This document shows positions 26,931 to 35,373 of a DNA stretch of 64,000 nucleotides, piece by piece. The notes under the pieces are model-generated. The model had not been told where the DNA came from, did no database searches, and worked only from the letters and a program-made list of their open reading frames with translations. The DNA is taken from NCBI GenBank assembly GCA_964535825.1, contig CAZHUC010000005.1:112000-175999 (forward strand), given 5' to 3'. The DNA comes from CAZAQK01 sp964535825. Its GTDB lineage: Bacteria > Pseudomonadota > Alphaproteobacteria > Rickettsiales > SXRF01. Made by a program: the position numbers and the translations under genes. How positions within the stretch are numbered: position 1 is the stretch's first letter; each line of letters starts with the position of its first letter.

Positions 26931-28484
26931 ATGAACCAGTCGCAAGCATGCGTCGAACGCTGGAAAACAGCGCTACCCGAAGGAAGGGTGTTGCCTGCCG
27001 AAAGACTTGCCGACTATCTGGATAATTGCCTCGGCATCAGCCGTTCTATTATCGCCGCCATACAGCCAATCAATGAAGCTGAAATAATCACCATTGTAGC
27101 TATCGCCCGCGAATTCCAGATACCTCTATATACGATCAGCACCGGTCACAACTGGGGATACGGAAGCAGCTTACCTGCAGCGGATAACTGCGCGATACTG
27201 GATCTCTCACGCATGAATAAGATATTGGCGATGGATGCCGAGCTTGGCCTTATTACCCTGGAGCCCGGCGTAACACAGCAACAGCTGTTTGATTATTTCA
27301 AGCAGGAGAAGCTGGGTTATTACGTACCCACCACCGGCGCGGGCGGCACTGCAAGTATTGTGGGTAATGCACTGGAACGCGGGTTCGGTGTAGCCCCAAT
27401 AGAAGATCATTTCCAAGCCATCACGTCCCTACGGGCTGTGTTACCTGATGGCACAATCTATGAATCACCGCTCGCCGCCATGGGCGCAAAACAGGCCGGT
27501 GTCTGGAAATGGGGGGTTGGCCCATATCTCGACGGTATGTTCAGCCAGTCCAATATGGGTATCGTAACATCTCTGCAGATCTCGCTGGCAAAAAAACCGG
27601 AACACACGGAATTATTTGTATTCACAATAAAAAAGAATCGCGCCGTAGAAGAGTTCATCCCTGCGGTAAGCAGCCTGCTAAGTGATGCGATCGGCGATGT
27701 TGGCAGCATCAAACTCTTCAACAGCGACTATCAGCAACTACTCCCCGACACGAGTACCCGCAATGGATTACTACAGGATGCGCATTGGAAAGGGTTTGGA
27801 ATATTCCGCTCCACGAACAGCATGGCTTCTGGCATGCGCAAGGAGATCGCTCGCCGTCTAAGACCATATTGCAGCCGTATCATTTTTACGAATGAGCGCA
27901 GATTGAAATTACTCAGGCAGTGCGCGGGTATTATTCCTGGCGTAACAGGCCAGACCATTCGTACACAAATTGATCAGGGACAATATTTGCTGGACCTGGC
28001 GCACGGCATTCCACGTCCTGATGCCATGCGCATATTGTATCAACACATGCCGTTGCCTTCAGATATCGCTTCTGACCCCGTAAAGAACGGTATTGGGCTT
28101 ATCTGGTATCCACCCATTATTCCATTGAAGACAGAGCATGTTAAAAATCTGGTAGATATGACGCACGATATACTTACCAAACATGGCTTTCCTGCAGCCA
28201 TATTATTTACCACCGCCAATGATAAATGTGCTATCGGCGCAATACCTATCATTTATAAAAAGCCACAGGATGCGGAGAAAGCCATGCGCTGCTATGACGA
28301 GTTGGTAAAACAAGGCATCGCGATCGGATGTCCACCTTACCGGCTTAATGTGCAGGCCATGCAGCATCTTTCGTCATATGCAGGCACAGGATATTGGAAG
28401 ACGGTGGCCAATATCAAAGCTGCTATCGACCAGCAGCATGTATTATCCCCCGGTCGCTACGAGGCGATCAAGCGCTGGCTGTAG
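26931..28484 (+). CDS. FAD-linked oxidase, vanillyl-alcohol oxidase/4-cresol dehydrogenase type
   Basis: A 517-residue flavoprotein of the VAO/PCMH fold. The N-terminal FAD-binding domain has TISTGHNWGYGSSLP, ILDLSRMNKI, LEPGVTQQQLFDYF and YYVPTTGAGGTASIVGNALE, which follow the pattern of 4-cresol dehydrogenase and vanillyl-alcohol oxidase; the C-terminal cap domain is conserved in layout. Members oxidise phenolic side chains. It is divergent from the P450, suggesting a small oxidative module. The SD GGGGAAG precedes the ATG at close range. Confidence 0.82.
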   Translation: MNQSQACVERWKTALPEGRVLPAERLADYLDNCLGISRSIIAAIQPINEAEIITIVAIAREFQIPLYTISTGHNWGYGSSLPAADNCAILDLSRMNKILAMDAELGLITLEPGVTQQQLFDYFKQEKLGYYVPTTGAGGTASIVGNALERGFGVAPIEDHFQAITSLRAVLPDGTIYESPLAAMGAKQAGVWKWGVGPYLDGMFSQSNMGIVTSLQISLAKKPEHTELFVFTIKKNRAVEEFIPAVSSLLSDAIGDVGSIKLFNSDYQQLLPDTSTRNGLLQDAHWKGFGIFRSTNSMASGMRKEIARRLRPYCSRIIFTNERRLKLLRQCAGIIPGVTGQTIRTQIDQGQYLLDLAHGIPRPDAMRILYQHMPLPSDIASDPVKNGIGLIWYPPIIPLKTEHVKNLVDMTHDILTKHGFPAAILFTTANDKCAIGAIPIIYKKPQDAEKAMRCYDELVKQGIAIGCPPYRLNVQAMQHLSSYAGTGYWKTVANIKAAIDQQHVLSPGRYEAIKRWL

Positions 28485-28490
28485 AATTTA

Positions 28491-30530
28491 TTAGAACGTT
28501 GCACCCAGTGTCAGATAAAAGCTTCTTCTGATCTCTGTTGCAGAAATATAGGTAAACGGTGTAAATTCCTGATGCCTGTCATCAAACAGATTCTGACCGA
28601 CCAGACTTACTTCCAACCCATCCGTTACACGGTATGAAAGTCGCGTATCAAAGCGCTGGTATCCATTGATATTGGCGCGCCCTTTCAGGTCATCATTCAG
28701 ATACAGCATATTGGTCATCTCGAAGCCATTTCCGAAGGCATAGGTCGAGGAGAGATTGAACATGTGTTTAGGCTGTTTTCCTATGACGGAATAAAAATCT
28801 GTCTCGTCCTTCTGGTCGATCGTAAGCCCAAGATAACTATAAGCACCTGTCAGCTGCCAGTTGGCGGTTACATTCCACTTGGCAGATGTTTCAAGCCCAT
28901 AGGAATGACCCGTCTTGCTGTTTGCTGTGGTAAGCGGCCATAACAAGTATGTGCCCAGGTTCACAGGATCGCCGAACCGGCCGTTAAATAATTTGTCATA
29001 ATCATTATAGAACGCAGCAATATCGATCGATGAGCTCTTGGTTGGCTGAATACGGTAGCCCAACTCATAGGCCGTGAGTTCCTCGGAATCAACGGCATCC
29101 GCACCTTGCGCTGCCACCAGTGTTGGGATACCCGCGAAGAATGGCGCGCTACCTGGCGGCAGGATAGCAAGGGTCAAATGACCATCTTCAGTGAAGCGAC
29201 TTGGCGTATGCACTGCTCGCGATACTGACGCCCATACCGTCTGGTTATCGGTCGGCAGCCATGAAATGCGTGCACTCGGCTGAATTTCAACACCTGTGTA
29301 ATCATTATGCTCGAACTTTGAACCCAGCGTCAGGAACAGTTCATCTTCATAAAGCGGCATTTTATCCTGCACGAAGGCGTTGAACAGATTATCCGTACGA
29401 CGTTTTGGCGTAAGTGCATATTGTTCAGACACCGGATCATTTTCACTTAAGATCAGGCGATAGCCTGCACCCCACACCACCTCATGCCCTGCCCAGCGTG
29501 ACCAGGCATGCTGGAAGTCCATATCGATGGTACTGGTCGTATCATTGAAGAATGCCGTTTTGCGTGCAGCATTATCAACATACATCTGCAAGGAGGCTTC
29601 CGAATCGGCTGCGAACCTCTCATCCCATCTGCCTAACAGGTTAAATCCGTTCGCACGCACCCCCTCAGACTGACGGGCAAAAGCGGCTGCACCTAATTCA
29701 GGAAATGCATAACTCGTATCACCATCAAGATAATACATATCGCCCTGTACAGTCATTTTGCCGGATTCAGTCATTTTGGAATCGCTGCGGAAACCAGCCT
29801 GGCTGCGCCTCCATGAATCACCCGCACCCGCACCTTGCAGTGTACTCTGGGAATCATAAGCAACTTCTTTAGCGTACATGCGTATATAACTGTCATCACC
29901 CGTTTTCATGCCATAACGGCCACCGGCAATACCATTGATCTGCGTACCGAACGACGCGGTAGCAAGGCCGCCTTGTGTATCTTTTGAATCTTTGGTGATG
30001 ATATTGATCACACCGTTCACCGCGTTCGCGCCCCAGAGCGTTGCCCCCGGGCCACGGATCACTTCGATGCGCTCGATGTCTTGCAGCATTGTGTCCTGCA
30101 CGTCCCAGATCACGCCTGAGAATAATGGTGAATACACGGTACGTCCGTCGATCAGCACTAAAAGCTTGTTTGAGAACTGATCATTGAAGCCACGCGATGT
30201 AACGGTCCAGTCACGCGCGCCCGCTTGTGTTACAGTGATACCAGGCACCATACGCAGCACTTCTGGTATAACGGTAGCGCCAGAACGGCGAATATCTTCT
30301 TGTGTAATTACGAAAATAGCGGCAGCTGCTTCGGTTTCTTTTTCGGCTTTCTTGGAAACGGAGGTAACTTCTACTTCTGCCAGTTCTCTCAGTGAAAGAT
30401 TCAGCAGATCATCTGTATTCAGTCCTTCCGCTGCATTGGCATGTGTGCCTGCGCAAATAATTGCAACGGCCAGTGATGCTGCTTTAGCCGCATTGCGCAC
30501 ACCCTGTATGAACAGGTTCTCCGAAAACAT
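28491..30530 (-). CDS. TonB-dependent outer-membrane receptor
   Basis: A 679-residue outer-membrane receptor. It has a signal peptide ending near ANAAEG, an N-terminal LNLSLRELAEVEVTSVSKKA segment, a plug domain with VITQEDIRRSGATVIPEVLR, IDGRTVY and IEVIRGPGATLWGANAVNGV, a 22-strand-type barrel region, and a terminal phenylalanine (LTLGATF) for BAM insertion. The ATG at 30530 has a GGGGAG SD; a GTG at 30542 is less likely. The ligand is unknown (siderophore, vitamin or other complex). No TonB/ExbBD genes are adjacent. Confidence 0.9.
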   Translation of the reverse strand: MFSENLFIQGVRNAAKAASLAVAIICAGTHANAAEGLNTDDLLNLSLRELAEVEVTSVSKKAEKETEAAAAIFVITQEDIRRSGATVIPEVLRMVPGITVTQAGARDWTVTSRGFNDQFSNKLLVLIDGRTVYSPLFSGVIWDVQDTMLQDIERIEVIRGPGATLWGANAVNGVINIITKDSKDTQGGLATASFGTQINGIAGGRYGMKTGDDSYIRMYAKEVAYDSQSTLQGAGAGDSWRRSQAGFRSDSKMTESGKMTVQGDMYYLDGDTSYAFPELGAAAFARQSEGVRANGFNLLGRWDERFAADSEASLQMYVDNAARKTAFFNDTTSTIDMDFQHAWSRWAGHEVVWGAGYRLILSENDPVSEQYALTPKRRTDNLFNAFVQDKMPLYEDELFLTLGSKFEHNDYTGVEIQPSARISWLPTDNQTVWASVSRAVHTPSRFTEDGHLTLAILPPGSAPFFAGIPTLVAAQGADAVDSEELTAYELGYRIQPTKSSSIDIAAFYNDYDKLFNGRFGDPVNLGTYLLWPLTTANSKTGHSYGLETSAKWNVTANWQLTGAYSYLGLTIDQKDETDFYSVIGKQPKHMFNLSSTYAFGNGFEMTNMLYLNDDLKGRANINGYQRFDTRLSYRVTDGLEVSLVGQNLFDDRHQEFTPFTYISATEIRRSFYLTLGATF

Positions 30531-30619
30531 ACTACTCCCCACCTAAGGATTATCCACACCTAGGGCTAAAGTAATATGTTTAAAAATACATTAATAATAG
30601 AAGACGTTAGTAACGACGA

Positions 30620-31393
30620 CTACTCTACCAGTTGCAACTGCGGCATTTTATCCACAGGCGGCAATCCGCTTTGCTGGCTGGTTTTCGTTTTATCTATATC
30701 AGAAGTTGCATCAGCGGCTCTGTTAAATATGTCGCTAAGCTGTGACACGGTGATGTACCATTTCACATCCGGATGAATAGGATTTTCCGGCACTTCGATA
30801 TCGTTGCGAATCTTTGTGGTCTTCACATCAAAGCTATTAGCGATCAAGCGCCAGTTACGAGCCAGTGTCAGGGTAGATTTAGCGAACAGATAATGGATCT
30901 GTTCATTGATGACCTTGTCATACATCACCTTGCACAGACCATAGAAGATATTCTCATCACTGCCGGTATCTTCCATAATAGCAAAACGAGAGATCTCGCC
31001 ATGCTTGAAGCTGTTAAGAGGCAACTCTGGAAATACGTTGCGCAGAACAAAGCCGTTGGTCTCCATTGGCATATCCCACATTTCATCAGCTTCCCTGATG
31101 GTAAGGCGGCAACCGCCAAGACATAACTTGCCACGACGTGCGATCAACACATGACCGATCTTGTCGTGCACGTCTTCCTGACCGTTGAATTCATCAGTGT
31201 GGAAGATCTTGCGATACATGGTTTCACGCAGGCGGTAATACTGGTGCAGCATGCCGCGATCATTGGTGAACTCATACACAATAGGATCATTGCCACCGAA
31301 TGGCTTAGCCAGACGATTCGCCATGATGGCTTGCATCGTCTCGAAAAAATTATTCGACTTAGAGTTGTCTTTATAGAGCGTAGGCTTTGTCAT
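30620..31393 (-). CDS. N-acyltransferase of the LuxI/FeeM-like GNAT group
   Basis: A 257-residue protein with the order seen in autoinducer synthases and N-acyl amino acid synthases: YRLRETMYRKIF, then an acidic stretch with the D of VHDKIGHVLIA, GGCRLTI, and GEISRFAI (the E-x-SR-F motif). The C-terminal 35 residues are low-complexity and probably disordered. It would transfer an acyl chain from acyl-ACP or acyl-CoA to an amine; whether the product is a signal is unknown. No LuxR gene is in the window. The upstream region has DnaA-box sequences and a palindrome touching the start. Confidence 0.7.
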   Translation of the reverse strand: MTKPTLYKDNSKSNNFFETMQAIMANRLAKPFGGNDPIVYEFTNDRGMLHQYYRLRETMYRKIFHTDEFNGQEDVHDKIGHVLIARRGKLCLGGCRLTIREADEMWDMPMETNGFVLRNVFPELPLNSFKHGEISRFAIMEDTGSDENIFYGLCKVMYDKVINEQIHYLFAKSTLTLARNWRLIANSFDVKTTKIRNDIEVPENPIHPDVKWYITVSQLSDIFNRAADATSDIDKTKTSQQSGLPPVDKMPQLQLVE

Positions 31394-31408
31394 AAATAGT
31401 TAACCGTT

Positions 31409-31423
31409 GTTAATCGAATTAAC
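31409..31423. promoter_or_regulatory. Palindrome in the leader of the acyltransferase gene
   Basis: GTTAAT and ATTAAC arms around a 3-bp centre, 15 bp before the start codon at 31393; a longer outer pair AGTTAA/TTAACT surrounds it. This is a possible operator. Confidence 0.3.
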
Positions 31424-31437
31424 TGAATATTAGCAAT

Positions 31438-31609
31438 TTATCCACAATTCAATAGGTAATTTTTGCCTATATATCGACTATTCTACCACCACACCCCTGT
31501 GTATGTCTCCTCCAACTTCCTTAATATTATCGAATTTCTGCTATTTGTGGCTTTTATGTTACTCACAGATATTTAGATGTAACCTGTGGATATATATAAT
31601 TTATCCACA
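31438..31609. promoter_or_regulatory. Cluster of DnaA-box sequences in an AT-rich intergenic region
   Basis: The 247-bp gap 31394-31640 has no gene. It holds TTATCCACA at 31438-31446 and 31601-31609, and a one-mismatch box on the other strand at 31585-31593, next to an ATATATAATTTA stretch. Two further perfect copies lie at 30550-30558 (upstream of the TonB receptor) and 30650-30658 (inside the acyltransferase gene). It is either a DnaA-controlled promoter, a DnaA-titrating site or, less likely, an origin. Confidence 0.5.
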
Positions 31610-31640
31610 GATTATTCTATTCCGGTAGCATCCATATGGA

Positions 31641-32171
31641 TCATTTTGCTTCTGAAATACCCTTCAGATTAGAAAGCCCCTTCTCGAACTGCTCGCCTAC
31701 CATCTTCTCGCAATTAAAGATTAACCCGACCGCCTTGCCCATAAAATTATTTTTGCCGTGCATGCTCCATGTAACCTGTGTCTGACCGCCAATTTCCTTG
31801 AAAGCAAATTCAGCTGTGCTCTGGCTGGCCATGGGTTCTTTGAAATCCATATCGAACCGCACAAGTTCATTGTCATGGCTTTCCGCGATGGTCATGCTGC
31901 CAACACCTACGTCCATATTACCTGCCCAGCTCATCTTCGCGCCAACACCTGCATCGGGTCCTTCAAAATTGCTGGTGGCATTCGGATCTAATTTTTCCCA
32001 GGGCGACCATGCTTTCCACTCATGCAGGTTATTCACATGCGCAAAAATATCGCTCGCGGGTGCGTCTATCACAGTGGTGCGGGAGACACGGAATTCATCC
32101 GGCTGCTGATAAGCAACAATGGCAAACGCGGCTATAAGAAATACCACACCGGTCAAAAGTTTTTTGAACAT
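31641..32171 (-). CDS. SRPBCC family protein with N-terminal anchor
   Basis: A 176-residue protein with one N-terminal hydrophobic segment (MFKKLLTGVVFLIAAFAIVA) and an SRPBCC/polyketide-cyclase-like domain: VSRTTVIDAPASDIFAHVNN, WKAWSPWEKLDPNA, TQVTWSMHG and a C-terminal helix. Such proteins bind hydrophobic ligands in a deep pocket; this one would sit on the outer face of the inner membrane. The ATG at 32171 has a GGAG SD; the frame extends upstream but without one. Confidence 0.8.
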   Translation of the reverse strand: MFKKLLTGVVFLIAAFAIVAYQQPDEFRVSRTTVIDAPASDIFAHVNNLHEWKAWSPWEKLDPNATSNFEGPDAGVGAKMSWAGNMDVGVGSMTIAESHDNELVRFDMDFKEPMASQSTAEFAFKEIGGQTQVTWSMHGKNNFMGKAVGLIFNCEKMVGEQFEKGLSNLKGISEAK

Positions 32172-32223
32172 ATATTTTCTCCATTTTTTAAATTCACAAT
32201 ATTTCACCCATTAGCAGGCTATC

Positions 32224-33903
32224 TTATTCATTACAAACAACTAGCCATCCCCTGTAACGAACTATTAGCCCTACAATGGGCGCAGTAATCTCTACGTTGA
32301 AATGAAAATTGCCTGATTCTTCGGACTCATAAGAATATCCTCCAGGCGCAAGAAACAGGGGAAGCGGTATACCCATAATGTTCCAGCGACGAATAATCAG
32401 CTGCAATTTGCCATCGGCAACGACTACAGCCAATCCAAAAGCAAACATACCAAAACGCTCGCAAACCAGACGTTCATAGGACTTTTCCCCTTCCGACTGG
32501 ATACTTAAGAAAGATTTCCCCGCAAAGGTTCGACGCCAATATTCTTTACCATCTCTCAGGCTAAAATCTACACATACCGGCACGCTCTCACCCTCAAGAG
32601 GAAAACCAAATAGAGTTGCGATAAAACAAGCTATCTTGCCTTTTCCGCGCTCAACTTTGGCTTCACCAAGAGCCCGCTTGAATCCTGTTAGATCATGCAT
32701 CTCTCGTATGGTCTCAGGCAGTTGCTGCCATACATCGCCCAATATACGACTATACAGTGGTGATGTTTTATTTATCATCTCCCTGTAGCCTGTATAAATG
32801 GTACGCCGCTTAAAAAGCTCCTCGTAATCAGCAAGCATTACATCATGTGTCGCGGGTCTTGCACCTGGTGTGGGTAGCTTCTCCATAAGCATATGCCTAA
32901 TGATTGCCTCTATCGCCATCGAGGGTATTAATGGACCATCATTGCCTTCAGCCAGCAGATGCCATGAACGTGTAATTTTCTTATCGCTTTCATCAACACC
33001 TTCCACCTCAACAAACATACCGCCGCGATGCTCACCCCAACGAATAATATTGATGACGTGGTAAAATAGTTTGCTGAAAGGCAATAACGATGGAACGACT
33101 TTCCAACGCACCAGCCATGCTAGACCATTCAAGGCACGATGCAAAATTTCAGGCACAGGCCCTGCTCCCATCCAAATGGAGTCCAATGTTGGCCAAGATT
33201 CCGGGATCACTTGCAGATCGGGTACATCTACCAGTGAAAATCGAATATTATGTAGTGGTAATCTGCCTGGCACTGCGATGGTATAACGTATGGTTTCTGT
33301 AAGAGCATGACCTATTGATGGCCTGCCGCCGCGAGTCAGCTTCACCGGTTGACCGGCGTAACCAGCAATCGCACGAATGACATTTTCTCCTACACCAGCG
33401 TAAGGTGATGGCGCGATACCGCCTTTGATAGAGCTAAGCCTGAGGCCTTGTGCTAGCTCCCGAACCACAGCCGCAGTCAGAACAGGAAAACTACTTACGC
33501 CAGATAATAAGAATATATTTTGGGCTTTTGCATCAGCATCAAACTTGCTCACACCTTTTACAAAATCTGAACCATCTGCCAGATCAAGATAATGTATACC
33601 GAGTACAATACATGCCTTAATTACATGGTAAGGCTCATGTCCATAATTCTGAAAAGGACCTGTGGCATCCACCACTACATCAGGGGCAATCTCCTTGATC
33701 TGTTTTTCGAGGTCACCATTACGATCGAAGCTGCGAGGAATTAATGTAGCCTCACCACGCAGTGTACGACAAAAAAACTCTGCCTTTTTCAGTGATCTTC
33801 CAGCGATAACCATCGTGAGGCGCGGTTCATCAGCCAGAAGCTGCACCAATCTGCCACCAAATATACCGTATCCGCCAATAATAAGTAATTTAAGATTTTG
33901 CAT
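32224..33903 (-). CDS. Saccharopine dehydrogenase-like protein with DUF4166 domain
   Basis: A 559-residue two-part protein. The N-terminus has a Rossmann motif, LLIIGGYGIFGGRLVQLLAD, followed by VIAGRSLKKAE and VVDATGPFQNYG, as in saccharopine-dehydrogenase-like NADP-binding proteins. The C-terminal 190 residues (from TSPLYSRILGDVWQQLPETI onward) match the DUF4166 pattern, with a basic helix and beta-rich end. The pair is found together in other bacteria but no reaction is known to me. Its start overlaps the end of the FAD monooxygenase gene by 14 bp, so both are in one transcript. Confidence 0.8.
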   Translation of the reverse strand: MQNLKLLIIGGYGIFGGRLVQLLADEPRLTMVIAGRSLKKAEFFCRTLRGEATLIPRSFDRNGDLEKQIKEIAPDVVVDATGPFQNYGHEPYHVIKACIVLGIHYLDLADGSDFVKGVSKFDADAKAQNIFLLSGVSSFPVLTAAVVRELAQGLRLSSIKGGIAPSPYAGVGENVIRAIAGYAGQPVKLTRGGRPSIGHALTETIRYTIAVPGRLPLHNIRFSLVDVPDLQVIPESWPTLDSIWMGAGPVPEILHRALNGLAWLVRWKVVPSLLPFSKLFYHVINIIRWGEHRGGMFVEVEGVDESDKKITRSWHLLAEGNDGPLIPSMAIEAIIRHMLMEKLPTPGARPATHDVMLADYEELFKRRTIYTGYREMINKTSPLYSRILGDVWQQLPETIREMHDLTGFKRALGEAKVERGKGKIACFIATLFGFPLEGESVPVCVDFSLRDGKEYWRRTFAGKSFLSIQSEGEKSYERLVCERFGMFAFGLAVVVADGKLQLIIRRWNIMGIPLPLFLAPGGYSYESEESGNFHFNVEITAPIVGLIVRYRGWLVVCNE

Positions 33904-35125
33904 GATGCAAATCGTAGTCTGGGTGGATATCGCCCGGGTTCATGTGCGTGAACAGGCTGGTTTTAATGCCTGAGAGCGTCCGCACCATTTCGGTTCTGAT
34001 AAAAGGAAGTTTGCACATAAAACCAAAGGTCATATCTCGCAACATGGGGCGCAGTGTGGCATCAGACTGGAAGAACGGTGTCAGCCAATGACTGGCGATC
34101 TGGTAAAAACGCACATGTTTTTTGCGGCGCTTTGCATAACTTTTAAGCGCAGCGTTCACGTCTTGGGTTTTATTCAGACAATCCTCCAGCACCATCGCAT
34201 CCATAAGCCCCATATTCGCTCCCTGCCCCAGCTGCGGACTGGTCGCGTGTGCAGCATCGCCGATAAATACCAATCGATGGCTAAAACAATTCTTCAGCAC
34301 CACGTCCCCATAGGTCGCGAAATTCAAATCATCCACGGTTTGAAATTGCATAACGAGCGGCTCTACTTCAGGCCATAGCGATATTACATAATCCTGCCAT
34401 GCTTTTAAACCTTGCTCGCGCCATTGCTCGTATTCATGCGCACGCAGACTCCAAAAAAAAGCAACGCTTTCGCACGTATCGCCATTCAGTTTTCCCATCG
34501 GCATGACACCGATCATGTGATGTGCTTTTTGATAGCGCTGATACAGCGCGTTCTTGAACATGCCTGCATTATCTTTGCATACGCCCCAGACCGCTGCATA
34601 TGGATACGGCTTATCTTTCTTTACGCTAGCGAACTTACGGCGCAGAGGAGAGCGTGCACCTTGCGCATTCACCACCAGATCGAATGGACCATATTGATCC
34701 GTTCCGTCAGTGATGAATGGCTTGCTCTGCGCATCATAGCGTACATCTTCGATGCATGCTGATGTAACGATCGGTATGTGCAGACGCTGCACTTCTTCAT
34801 ATAGCAATGAAAATAATGTGCCACGATAGACACCCAACCCGAAGATATGCGGAGCAAGATTATGATAAGAAACATTGAAGATGGTTTTTCCCGTGTGCAC
34901 TACATGGCCTTGAATCCCATGAATGATACTCGAGGCATCAATAGCCGCTTTATCCAACCCAAGCCGCGCAAGCACGGCAAGACCTGTGGGTTGTAGCATC
35001 AAACCCGCACCGATAGGACGTGGTGCGTCGAATCTCTCATAGATGGTTACATCATGGCCGCTCCGTTTAAGGAACGCGGCGGTAGATAAACCGGCTGTAC
35101 CAGCACCTATGACCGCAATTTTCAT
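33890..35125 (-). CDS. FAD-dependent monooxygenase (UbiH/salicylate hydroxylase type)
   Basis: A 411-residue class A flavoprotein monooxygenase. It has the FAD motif IAVIGAGTAGLSTAAFLKRS, ERFDAPRPIGAG, the middle DLVVNAQGARSPLRR (DG-like motif) and the GD motif FIGDAAHATSPQLGQGANM. The substrate is unknown. The ATG at 35125 gives a normal N-terminus at the Rossmann fold; directly before it is a perfect 14-bp palindrome and no SD. It is the first gene of a two-gene unit with the saccharopine-dehydrogenase-like gene. Confidence 0.88.
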   Translation of the reverse strand: MKIAVIGAGTAGLSTAAFLKRSGHDVTIYERFDAPRPIGAGLMLQPTGLAVLARLGLDKAAIDASSIIHGIQGHVVHTGKTIFNVSYHNLAPHIFGLGVYRGTLFSLLYEEVQRLHIPIVTSACIEDVRYDAQSKPFITDGTDQYGPFDLVVNAQGARSPLRRKFASVKKDKPYPYAAVWGVCKDNAGMFKNALYQRYQKAHHMIGVMPMGKLNGDTCESVAFFWSLRAHEYEQWREQGLKAWQDYVISLWPEVEPLVMQFQTVDDLNFATYGDVVLKNCFSHRLVFIGDAAHATSPQLGQGANMGLMDAMVLEDCLNKTQDVNAALKSYAKRRKKHVRFYQIASHWLTPFFQSDATLRPMLRDMTFGFMCKLPFIRTEMVRTLSGIKTSLFTHMNPGDIHPDYDLHHAKS

Positions 35126-35139
35126 GTAGTCATGACTAC
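35126..35139. promoter_or_regulatory. Perfect 14-bp palindrome at the start of the FAD monooxygenase gene
   Basis: GTAGTCATGACTAC, reading the same on both strands, occupies positions -1 to -14 of the gene where an SD would be expected. A repressor bound here would block transcription or initiation. Confidence 0.35.
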
Positions 35140-35174
35140 ACGAATTACCTACCAACTACAATATAAGGGAGAAA

Positions 35175-35251
<77 letters not shown>

Positions 35252-35373
35252 TTTGCTTGAGAAAAAGCAACAAGGAGGCACGGTTTTAGGGGGCATTGGC
35301 CTAAAAGTCAAATCATTTGCCGTAATAAATACCATAACGGCAAATTATGGGATTTCAGGTAGTTAACCCATCC

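Noticed and set aside
30550..31609. Chromosomal origin of replication at the DnaA-box cluster
   Set aside because: rpoB, rpoC and the ribosomal protein genes at 42.7-54 kb would then be transcribed toward the origin, head-on to replication, which is very rare. Kept only as a DnaA-box cluster.
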